DNA from: Paramarasmius palmivorus
Taxonomy: Eukaryota > Basidiomycota > Agaricomycetes > Agaricales > Marasmiaceae
Direction of reading: 5' to 3'
DNA: 64,000 nt
NCBI GenBank assembly: GCA_037176845.1
Contig: JAYKXP010000082.1
Location: 62,001 to 126,000, forward strand
Translations under genes and position numbers: made by a program
Notes under the pieces: model-generated
The model's database searches: none
The model's input: only the letters and a program-made list of their open reading frames with translations
What the model was told of the DNA's origin: nothing
In this document: positions 54,521 to 64,000 of the stretch, piece after piece
How the letters are laid out: each line of letters starts with the position of its first letter
Numbering within the stretch: position 1 is the first letter of the stretch

Positions 54521-57500
54521 CAAATGATGTCACAGTCTTGTTTTAAACCGAGAGTCCGAGTGTGCTCTCGATCCACAGTAAACTTGGGCTCTGGATGCGG
54601 AAATCTGCTGTGATCCACGCTGACCTTGGGTGCGGGAGTTAGGCTGAAGGTCAGATAAAAACAGTGCCGGGAAGGGCACTTACACTTGAAGCTTGAATCT
54701 CATGGTTAAAGAACGCTTCTAGCCAAAAACTTGCCTTGACACAAACGACTGAAGGATGGCGGTTGAGTTTGTTTACCATGGTTCTGTGTTAGCCTTCAAA
54801 GTTCTCACGAAGTTTTGGTTCAGGGGTGTTCAACGTTCAGGCCTTCAGGAGCCAACAAGCGCCGACTCCCGAAATGGCAGGTCCAGCTTGAAGTTGAAAA
54901 TTTTCATCGCATCAACACTGTTACATTATCATGGCTCCCAAAGTCCAAGATCAGTTCAAGGCACCTTTACCAGCATCCTCTTTCCACCCACCTTAATCAT
55001 CACACGCAGTGCTTCTGCAAAAGGCAACAATACTATTCGCTCTCAACCGACACGACATTTCTCGATAGTCCCCCCTAGGCAGACTCAATCGCTCGCAGGC
55101 TCGCTTGATCATTTCTCGAGAACCCATCCTTCTTGACTGATACTTACATCGTCAACAGCTCATCCTCAGTACAGGCCGCAAGACTCCTCCTACAATGAGC
55201 TTTTTTGTTCAAGACAGCAACACCTCCGACATGATAGACATCGCTTAATATTATCTCCCTTTGCCACAGAATCATCCAATAAGACGCTGGACAAGTCACT
55301 AGCGTCCCAGACACGTACGGAGCGAGTCGTACAGACAAAGCACAGCTGTGCGATGTTTTCAAGACATCCGCAATTACGCCTGATAGCGGCTGTCTTTCGC
55401 CGAGGAGTGATAGACTGTAAGTTTTGACGATATTCTTCTCAAGCAAGACATTGACGACCACAGTCGTAAACTTACCAAACGACCACGTCACAAGAATACG
55501 GACATTTGCTTTGACTCTTCTCAATAAAGCCTCTCCTTCGTCGTCTTAGATTTCTAGAAGACTATCCTTCACCCATCAATGAGCGTAGCCGCCAAAACCA
55601 GCTTAGCTCCCCGAAATAAGATCGAACGATACTCAGGTGAGTATCGTTCTTACCATCACTCGTTGTACAGCTTTCTGAATTTCCGCCACAGCAATGATCC
55701 AGAGCACTCGCCGTCAAGAACAATACCAGCGTGGAGAGAAGTATGAAGGATCCTGACGCAAGATCTTCCATTCTAAGCTCCGGAGAAGACTCGAATGTCA
55801 GGCGCATTCACTCCTACCTGTCACCAGGTATATGTCTTTTTCCCAGTTCCCGGCTAGCAAACTTCTCATGTCTCGTCCATCCAAGGCCAATCCATAATGT
55901 TCAAGATCACAATGCACCATCGTGCCTTGCGACCCTTTTGCATCGACCTGATCCACCATCCTTGGGTTCCTTCGTAAGGATCACTCCTGCTACCTTCAAT
56001 CACTCCCAAACAACTTACTGCTATCTATAGGTTATTAGGATGAGGATCGGGAAGCTCATACTATATCAAACAATGTGGGATATTCTAGTACGAGAAGCTC
56101 ACACTACGAGATATAGTCAAGTGATGACTCAGTTTGACATACTGGAGCAACCTCCTCGCGACACACTTCTTCTCAGATGCGACAGTGCATAATTTCTCAC
56201 CTTCCACCAACGTTCACGCTCATGCAGCACTAAGCTCGGACTCGTTGCGACAGCGTAAGTTAACGATTGTTAAACCCATTCATCGTTTCCTAACAAACAT
56301 ACTCTTAAGCCTCTGGGGCGCCGTTTGTATTCACGCATGGGTCTACATTTGCGTGCGTGTTACCTACGGGTCAAACATCAGAGTTCAAGTCGACTGAACT
56401 GCTTGCGGTCATATCTCAAGTTTCAAGGCAGACTTACCAAAGACGAAGGCCATCGTAGGTCCACACCCTTTACTTACTACACCTATTGACAAGTTCTCGT
56501 GAGAAGGCCATGTTGTTGTAAATGCCACACGCCCTTACGAATTAATCACCAGCATCCTCGATTACGGGTGATCAAGTGTTCGTCACCCACGCTCTCTATT
56601 CGTACATTGATAAGCGACTTCAATAACCCTGCTTCTACCGCTGAAATTATCTGGTATGTATATGGTTTCATGCCTATTATTCGTTAAATACCTGTAAGCA
56701 ACCCCAACGTGGTTGTATCATATACGTTCTGAACGCATTCAATGACCGGGAAGATTCTTGTTCCTGCCATGGTGAGCATGCTAACCAACCTTTATCCGCT
56801 TCCAAGAGGTCTAAAGAGTGCCCACGGGGACGTATAGCATTCATGTCTCTCAAACGTGAGTATCATCCACAGCACCTCCCTTCTTGGACTAAGCCACCGA
56901 AATTTACATGATAGGAAGAGCCCGTAAGGCAGTATCCAAGCTTCCCCCTATCATTGCTGAATGTTCCAACATAGTAACTCATGGGAAAATTGTTGTCGCC
57001 GCTTTCCGTCGACACGACACACACGCTCTTATCAGCAGCTTACGTGCCGAAATACATTTTCAGCTTCTCCTCGCTGCAGCGGAGATCACAACTATCATAA
57101 GTTAGTACAAGACCTCCACGTTTGCCTTCATCGTTCGCACTGGCATGTTTTAGCGAGATACCTCCGTTCTCGGTGCAGTGCGTCTCCGATTCTAGTCGAA
57201 CCTCGTAGAACTGAAACATTGAACGTACGCTCACTTAGCCACGCCTTCAAATGCAGCCTAACCTGCACCACTAGACATTGTCACACACTGTCAACGCCTC
57301 CGGAGCAGCCACCGACATCCCCATTACAACCATGCTCACCCGGTGTCTCTGGTTTGCGAGCCCAGTATTACCATAAGTAAATCAAGTTTGCTCTGAAACT
57401 GGCAACTCTAGCACGTCTATCCCGGTTACAGTACGGATACATAAACATGTTATAATGCTGACTTGAACGAACCTCGCTCAATTTCCGCATACAACATCCG

Positions 57501-58453
57501 TGCTGTTCTTTCACTCGCGACTTTAAGCCTCTTCAATCCGGACTATTTACGAGTAGCCAACAGTGATCAATAACAAGTCTCCTTACTTCCCCGCACCTTT
57601 GTATTCCTGGTGTTCTACTTCACCCTCGCCCACCGTAAGTAACCTTTGTGCAGCAACTTTCATCGCCACCTCATGGTCAATATCACTCCACCAGACGGCT
57701 GGAACACTATCGGGTACTTTGTGACCTGAAATCCTGTGCGTATCATTATTCGAGTGCAGAATTCGAGTTAGCGATACTTGAGCAGGATCAATTCAATGAC
57801 AAGGAACCGCCCTTAAAGCACATGATATCGAGTTGCAAAGAGGCGAGTACATACGTATCTATCCACCAACACTTCGGCCTAATCTCTATATACCTTTTCA
57901 AAATCTGAGGCCTCGTGCAATATAACAGTGATTCTCTTAACCTACATTCCGCAGTCCAGAAACTTCGACGCCAGTCTAATTTTTTGCTCAATCTCATATA
58001 CATGGATATATTCGGGGCAAATACCCCTACAATCACGTACTTACCGCGTTGAATCGAATTCCTGTAGGCGCCCTCTATACGCCAAGTCTATTGGAACTAC
58101 TACGGATTATCATGTTTGGCACGCACGAGTAGCGTTTAGGAAGAACACTATATTTTACGCAGTTCTTCAAGGCAGGCTTTCCCCCTTTATAACAAGCTAT
58201 CACCATATGGGCTGTATACGATTTTGCTCTCTGTACCGTCATAGAAGACACTGAAGGTGAAGCGCTTAAAGCGCTACCCGCCAAAGGAAGCACTTTCTCA
58301 TGGGCAAGCCCCAAAAGGAAACCGGCCAACCCTGACATTGTTCAGTTCTACTGCCAGCAGTGCTCAGCTTCCTGCCACTCGATTACTCAGAGACCGCGTA
58401 AGTGTCATATTTTGCAGTTGAAATGATGCGATTGCTCAAAGACGATTACAGCA
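54521..58453. other. Tract with scattered exon-like pieces, no resolved gene
   Basis: Several plus-strand stretches look coding but cannot be joined with agreement of phase: 55731-55830 (MERSMKDPDARSSILSSGED with a GTATAT donor), 56134-56258 (SDATVHNFSPSTNVHAHAAL with a GTAAGT donor), 56908-57105 (GRARKAVSKLPPIIAECSNI, HALISSLRAEIHFQLLLAAA) and about 58247-58399 (KRKPANPDIVQFYCQQCSAS with a GTAAGT donor). Together they suggest one or two intron-rich or decayed plus-strand genes of unknown family. Confidence 0.3.
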
Positions 58454-59238
58454 ATGGGACACACAACGACAAAGGCGCCACTTGATTCCCTCAACAATAC
58501 AGAAGTGAGTCTCCGGTATGATCAGACGTGTAACGAACCCACCCATTTACTTGGCTTAGGCATCAATCATAAATGATTTAGAGATCCAGGTCCTCGTTCT
58601 GAAACACCAGTTAGCTAGAAAAGACGCCGAAAACAAAGAACAGGTGTGTAGGTTGATCCTGCCATAATGCGTGAAATGTATTCATCATTTCCCTATCGTA
58701 GCTCGCGCGCACCCACAAAGTAGGACGACCCAGTTAAAAGCCAGCGATATACTGACGCCTTTGTGCTCTGAATCAGGAGACTGCGGAACTGCAGCAACGA
58801 GTCAAACACCTTCAGGGAAAACGCCAGACGGCCAATCAAAATTTTGCGAAATGCATGAAGAACTACAATGTGCTGAAGTGCGAAATGGAAAAGAAGGTGG
58901 GTTGGCTCCTCTTGACTGTTCGCATGTACGCGCTGCTAACGCTGTTCAGGTTCCGAGAAAGGATATAGAAACCTCGATTTCTTGCCCTGTCTGCTTTGAA
59001 CCCACTCAGGATGCAGTAATGTGAGTAGGGATCTATAGCATCAGCTGCAGAATGACTAAGAGAGAAATCTTATAGCATCAGGTTTTGCGGCCATACGTTT
59101 TGTGAAGGTTGCCTTACCGAATGGCTGTCAATCAAGAAGGAATGCCCTACATGTAGGGTGGCTGTGATCAACGCGCCTGCGCCCAACTATGCTGCTCGTG
59201 AAGTAAAGAAGCTGCTGGACACCATTTACATTGACTGA
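58454..59238 (+). CDS. Coiled-coil RING-finger (C3HC4) protein, 162 aa
   Basis: Probable E3 ubiquitin ligase. Exons 58454-58504, 58560-58643, 58777-58896, 58950-59020 and 59076-59238 join to 162 residues. Residues 18-85 form a coiled coil (INDLEIQVLVLKHQLARKDA, LQQRVKHLQGKRQ). The RING spans the last two exons: SCPVCFEPTQDAV, then FCGHTFCEGCLTEWLSIKKE and CPTC, giving all eight ligands. The tail (YAAREVKKLLDTIYID) is helical. Intron 2 is 133 nt, long for this genome, and could hide a small exon. It is unrelated to the two RING genes at 2758-3440 and 29039-29846 outside the RING. Confidence 0.85.
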
Positions 59239-59742
59239 AAGTTCTGATATATCTTTGTTTCTTGGAAATCGATGAACTCGATAACAGTGTAGTTTTATAG
59301 TTTACTGATTGTATTTGACTAGTACTGGCTACAATCGTCCGAATAGCATCCAATGTCATTTGGAACAGTCTCCCGATCTATGGTGCTCATCTTGAAGCTT
59401 GAAAACCGACGCGACGCACAATTGACCGATTTGACTCAACAATTCTAGAGTGCCGATATTCGCGGCCATGCGGAGCACGGAAACGCCGTTCCCCATCCAT
59501 GGGACCGGGTGCCGTTACCCTTCCGATCGCTGAACGATGCATGTGCAACCATCCTATGGACATGTTTCACTCCCAGCAGATCACTCAGGGTTAAATCAAG
59601 GAATGGTAAAACTACGGCGTCCGACTGGAGTTTGAAAAAACGTGTTCCTGGCTCGATAACACGCGAAACGCGCATGCCCAACCTGTAGCCTCTCGAAAAG
59701 ACGCGAATTCACGACGAACTTGGCTTGTCCTCTCATCTAACA
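59239..59742. other. Intergenic
   Basis: Terminator side of the RING gene and promoter of the WD40 gene. No other gene is supported. Confidence 0.4.
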
Positions 59743-61552
59743 ATGTTTGCTCGCCCATACAAACTCGTCTCTACCTTCTCTGGCCCTCAGAATGCTATCC
59801 TTTCCCTCTCCTTCTCTACAGATGGGAATTTTCTGGCCGCGACCGGTTAGCACCAGTACAAATCGTCTTTCTCTTCGTCACTAACTTATTATTCAGGATT
59901 GGATGGCATTACAATATGGGATTTAAGAACAATGACGCAAACCCCGATACCAGAAAGGTACCTCTCACCTGAAGCATCTGAAGATATGGTCTCTGTATCA
60001 ACATGGGCCTTCTTTGAGAGGACGTCCCGGCACGTCTTGTTCTTTGGGTGCTTATTGGGCGATATCATCGCGTGGCATTGGAATGATCAAAAACGAGTAA
60101 GTCGTTTCATTCTATTTGCGTCCTTTCCATGACGGAGTTGCGATGCAGGTGTTTGAATACTTCGCTCGTGCTACGCCCAACACTGCCAAAAAGCAGATCT
60201 TGTCGATGGATCTGCATACACAAAAGATTGTTTCAAAACGTTCCGCGCACCTCGCGGTCTCTTGTCAAGACAGATCTGTAGCTGTATGGAAGCTGTCCTC
60301 CGTCGGAGAGTTCTCCCCTGTCTTTGCTATCAAACTCGATATCATTCCAAAAACTGTTCGCTTCGATAATGCGCGAAACTTACACGTTTTTGCATATATG
60401 GGAGGCGAGGTGTAAGTGCATGTCTAAATAAATTCTGAGCAATCTCTTATGACCATTCTTTCAGAGTATGTCTCGACAGATCCGGAGCTATAGCTTCAAA
60501 TCGGTCTACTGATATAGAACGGATGTGCGTTATTGAACTTTCCCTTCGTTATTCACACTCATACATATACAGGGGATCAGTTGCCTTCGAACGTTCTACG
60601 GAACGCATTATCGTCAGCACCGGAAAGGACCTGCGCATCCTATCGATGGACACCCTCAAACACCATAATACACTTGCCAATAGCGCGCCATCTGTGGTTT
60701 TATATCCGCGCCAGGTAACATTCGCCGAGAACAATACCAAGGCTGTCGGAGGCACGGACTCCGGTCATGCAGTACTCTATGACCTCAAAGATGGTTCCAT
60801 CATGCAAAGGCTCGACTATCCACAAGGTGGACTGGTTCAGACAGTAGCGGTATGTCTTTGTGTTCCTTCAAGTCGAAAACATGCCTTTCCTATTGTATAG
60901 AGCTTCTCCAACGACGGAAGTCACTACATAGCGCTAGCTGGGTCAACCTTAGAACGATCAGCCGACGTGCTCTTATGGAAGAAAAGACGAATGCCCTGGA
61001 TACTCTTAGAAAATTTGTCGCCCCCTCTTTCAAGGTCTTCGCTGCGCCTCATTCTCGTCTTCGTTGGCACCATAGTTTCATGTCATGTATATTACGTCTG
61101 GACTCCATGGCTGGTATGCAGGCACGGTTTTTAGTATCCATGATACTTTTGACTAACAAGAATGACAGGTTCACAGCCTTTCAGCGTTTGGCACATCCTC
61201 TTTAGTCCCGATCTCAGAGCAGGCAACGCAGACAACGACGTTAGTCCCGATATCAGAACAGTCGCATTATTCGAGTATCACGCCTCGGACACCGGTCCCC
61301 GATATCAGAACAGTCGCAGTATCAGAGTGTGCCTCTGACGCCGGTCCCGGTATCAGAACAGTTGCAATATCAGAGTATGCCTCTGAAGCCGGTCCCGATA
61401 TCAGAACAGTCGCAAATTCAGCGTATAGCTCCACCGCCGTCGTTAACGTGGTTCGGGCAGATGATGGCCAGCAAACTGGCTCAGCCACGTCCATGAAGAG
61501 CGAGACGCATCCTTTACTACTGATAAATCAAGATGGGGCAGTTGCGTTGTAG
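59743..61552 (+). CDS. WD40-repeat protein with one C-terminal membrane helix and repeat tail (499 aa)
   Basis: Seven exons join with full phase agreement: 59743-59845, 59897-60096, 60149-60411, 60465-60524, 60573-60849, 60901-61113 and 61169-61552. WD40-type blades are visible (ILSLSFSTDGNFLAATGLDG followed by ITIWDLR; HLAVSCQDRSVAVWKL; FERSTERIIVSTGKDLRILS; VQTVASFSNDGSHYIALAGS followed by DVLLWKK). A membrane helix (LRLILVFVGTIVSCHVYYVW) comes at about residue 350. The final exon encodes a repetitive tail from a 48-bp minisatellite. A beta-propeller on one side of a membrane and a repeat tail on the other suggests a receptor-like or scaffold protein, but no ligand or partner is evident. 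Repeat-bearing WD40 proteins are common among lineage-specific mushroom genes. Confidence 0.8.
61240..61432 (+). repeat. Coding 48-bp minisatellite in the WD40 gene
   Basis: Four units of about 48 bp share the core CCCGATATCAGAACAGTCGCA. The first is read as VPISEQ; an extra C in CCGGTCCCCGATATC, between units 1 and 2, shifts the rest into another frame, giving PDIRTVA, PGIRTVA and PDIRTVA. Both frames are open through the array, so changes in unit number keep the frame, and the single extra base changes the repeat peptide. Confidence 0.8.
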
Positions 61553-63369
61553 ACTCTTGATATACAACTAGTAAATATGAATCTAACAATTCTTTACTGC
61601 ACGACCCTTGGATTTATAACTACTAACATTAACCAATGTTAAGTGGGCACAATCTAAAACGGTAGCATGATCATTACATATACACAGAAAGTGCCCTTGG
61701 ATCATCCGAAAATGAAGAGTTTGAAGATGGAGCGCTGAGACACCGGAGGAAATGAGCCGTTCCAAGGATTAATTGAAGGAAACAGGATTTACGTTGGGAA
61801 GGTTGGGGTCACGGCCACGCTTCTGATGATATGAAAGCAGTGTCCCGAACAATTGTTTGAGCTATGATTTCAGTCCAGGAAGACGAGTTTCATCATCACG
61901 ATGATGTTTTCTGAGGTGCTATTAAGCGGCGCTTAGCAAAGAAGAGGACGACGATAGCGACAACCCGCTTTGGTACTTATACAGGGCAGTAGCATGCTTT
62001 GACTCCCGCACCTCTCCCCAAACCTCGTCACTCATATCCCTGCTCCCAATGCTCATGTGCTAAGCTCTGATTTGGTACCTCCTGTCGCTAAAGCAGTGAC
62101 GCCGGTGTCAACAGGGTTGGTGATGTTGGGTGCGTCTGCGCGATCGAACGTGGAAGACATGATACTGTTGACAACAATCTGCCCCAAACCATCTCGGACG
62201 CTTGGTGAACTGTTTATCAACGCAAAGAGCTGTGGATAGCTATCTATACGATGTGCAGATTCGTTTGTTGCGTCAAGCAGGAGGCGGAAGCTGGCACCAA
62301 TGGGGAATTCATCGCTTTAATAATATAATCTGACCGAAATCCAACTAAATCTCACCTGAACCGGTATTCGTCACCATGGCTAGCAATACCACTACCACGA
62401 TAAGAATTTTCGAGTTCTTATCATCTGTATCAGCGTTGTAATCGTGCTCTTCTTTAAATGCTTACCAGACATCCGAAGAAAAGGCGACACAAATAATACG
62501 ATGGTCGAGGGGGAAGTGGGGTAATGCAACGATTGATCGATGGTTGCTCGTAATGCTAGCTTTCCCACGCCTCAGGCCTCAGTCGCTGCGCAGAGGAAAA
62601 CAATATGCAGGAAGGATTGAAACTTAGAACACGGAAATTGACTTACTGTAAACCTAGCTTCACTTTCTTGGCTGCGGGTTTGGAATTTTGACTCACTGCA
62701 CCCCCACTTTCCTCCCCGCTGAAATTAGGTAGCATGTCTTTCATCTTCCGAGCTATTCTCAGCTTCCACACGTCAGGGTGAACCTTACCGGATTTGAAGT
62801 ACAGCCGAAGTACTGTCTGAACAGCGAGGAATACTTTCCGTTTTCAAAGGTTACGTGTGACAATGCCGCCACAACCAACATTAGACGCTTGAATAGTCAT
62901 TCGGTTCGGTTGATGGCGATTGATTTACGATTGCCCACCGCCAACAAAGAGGACAATAAGACAATAGTTTGACCTGCAAGGGACCGAACTCGGTCAGCGC
63001 AGCCTGAGGGGCCCGTTACATGTACGAAGCGCAGCATGCAGGCCGAAAAGTCTATTCGGCTGCAGAACATCGAAACACGAGCTCTCAAATATTCGTCGGA
63101 ATGGCAATCGGACAACCGGGTCTTGCAGGTCTTCAAAGGTTGAGGACTATTTAGCACGAAAAACGAAGTAACACACATTTATAAAATTCTTACCTCCCTA
63201 GCTTTTGAAGCAGGTAAGGTATCGAGAGGTAAGTACACAGACGCAATAGTGATGTATGACTGCGGATGGTAGTCTTGAACAGTACAATGGAGCGCCGACG
63301 GTACAACAGGTACAAGTACCAAGTACGCTGACCAAATACATCTCACCCAGGTAAGGTCACGATTTTCCG
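61553..63369. other. Gene-poor interval
   Basis: No gene is supported. A hairpin with 8-bp arms (GATAAGAA and TTCTTATC) lies at about 62399-62422. A minus-strand frame at 62897-63178 is not recognised. Confidence 0.4.
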
Positions 63370-64000
63370 GTGAAAAATGACCTCATACAGTGGTCCAAGT
63401 CTACCACCTTGTGCCAGTGGAATGTGGAGAAAGTCATTCCGGCATATGTCCAAAGCACTTTCATCCCAGATATATCCGACTTGACGAAGTGCAAGAACGA
63501 ATCCATTGCACTGAATCTGGATCTCTGTCAGAATAGACCGGTTGTAGAGGCGGGATGAACTAACCTCCCGTTTGTAGTAGAATGTATGTTTGTGCCGTAC
63601 TTGATCTCAACCATCTCGTCTGGAAATTGGATCCTCGACAGTTCTCAGTGTCCAAGACGTCACCAAACTCGTTGGAGATGCGCTCATCGATGTCGACATC
63701 CATCGCGTCTCTGTGTGAAGTTGGAGGATATTCCCAGAACCATGCACGCCTGAACTCAAGATCCCTTGCTCGGATGCTGGAGAAGCTGTGCCCTACTCCT
63801 TCGTCAAAGCCATAGTCGGCCGCCGCCGCAAAGCAATTCAGTTCAGGCTTATTATTGAATACCGGTGGGGGTTAAGTGCTGTTGTATGTAAAACAGACTT
63901 GTTATCCTTATCTGTTGCAAAAATTATTAATCAGTTTTCCTGTATCCTGAGGGAACGCATACTATTCTGGTCTTGGGAACCTCGATTTGGTGCTGCGCCA
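63370..64000 (-). pseudogene. KDM5: KDM5 demethylase shard (post-PHD and JmjC pieces)
   Basis: On the minus strand, about 63835 to 63600 encodes YGFDEGVGHSFSSIRARDLE, FRRAW, then DIDERISNEFGDVLDTEN, matching the region after the PHD finger at 21340-21470. Bases 63500-63395 match the start of JmjC (GTCGGATATATCTGGGATGA, then CATTCCACTGGCACAAGGTG). This copy has the same altered stretch (GTGGTAGACTTGGACCAC) that replaces the iron-binding residues at 21765. Bases near 63900-63930 (AGATAAGGATAAC on the minus strand) match 21028-21040. The PHD finger is missing between them, and the shard may continue right of the window. Confidence 0.8.

Noticed and set aside
61267..61494. Minus-strand frame with repeated ATVLISGPASEA units
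   Set aside because: It is the antisense reading of the WD40 gene's minisatellite; the plus-strand gene has seven consistent exons.
1..64000. CRISPR array or bacterial operon structure
   Set aside because: No regularly spaced direct repeats with unique spacers; intron-bearing genes show the DNA is eukaryotic.

Overview
The window reads as nuclear DNA of a filamentous basidiomycete, most likely an Agaricomycete. The signs are genes cut by many 45-65 nt GT..AG introns, F-box/leucine-rich proteins, short coiled-coil and RING proteins typical of mushroom genomes, and a tnp2-type (CACTA/EnSpm) transposase with basidiomycete layout. Gene models below were joined by hand from frame, splice-site and phase agreement. 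No tRNA, rRNA or CRISPR array was seen.

Layout. 0-5.4 kb: a partial coiled-coil gene (-), a RING-finger gene with a shifted tail (-) and a conserved nuclear-looking gene (+). 5.4-7.6 kb: a decayed tract with a 326-bp tandem duplication. 7.6-19 kb: a short intact RNA14/CstF77-like gene (+), a coiled-coil gene (-), a Cys-rich gene with an internal stop (+), an F-box gene (-), a broken minus-strand gene and a chromodomain/RING-like gene (+). 19.5-22.7 kb: a wrecked KDM5/JARID1 histone demethylase. 26-29.9 kb: two members of an unnamed small membrane-protein family (convergent), a 973-bp segment repeated elsewhere, and a second RING gene. 32.6-38.6 kb: pseudogenes of RNA14, the beta-1,3-glucan synthase FKS1 and cullin-1. 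39-45.5 kb: a demethylase shard, a frameshifted F-box gene, an inverted duplicate of the 19.5-kb unit, and two divergent paralogous coiled-coil genes. 46-54.5 kb: the second copy of the 973-bp segment, two more small membrane-protein genes flanking an intact transposase gene, and a Ty3/Gypsy scrap. 58.4-61.6 kb: a coiled-coil RING gene and a WD40 gene with one membrane segment and a coding minisatellite. The right edge holds another demethylase shard (-).

Two themes stand out. First, decayed or truncated copies of genes that are normally single-copy and essential (RNA14, FKS1, CUL1, KDM5) lie together in about 45 kb, several as repeated shards, which suggests a region that collects duplicated gene pieces. 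Second, four genes of 79-122 residues share an exon plan in which each exon encodes one module (variable N-terminus, short coiled coil with consensus FRIEQLQSEVRYLR, a helix with consensus RLDNERVDI, and a single membrane segment) although their sequences have diverged widely. Two of them have the near-identical 973/985-bp segment 500-620 bp upstream in the same relative orientation. I know of no description of this family; it is the best candidate here for something new.
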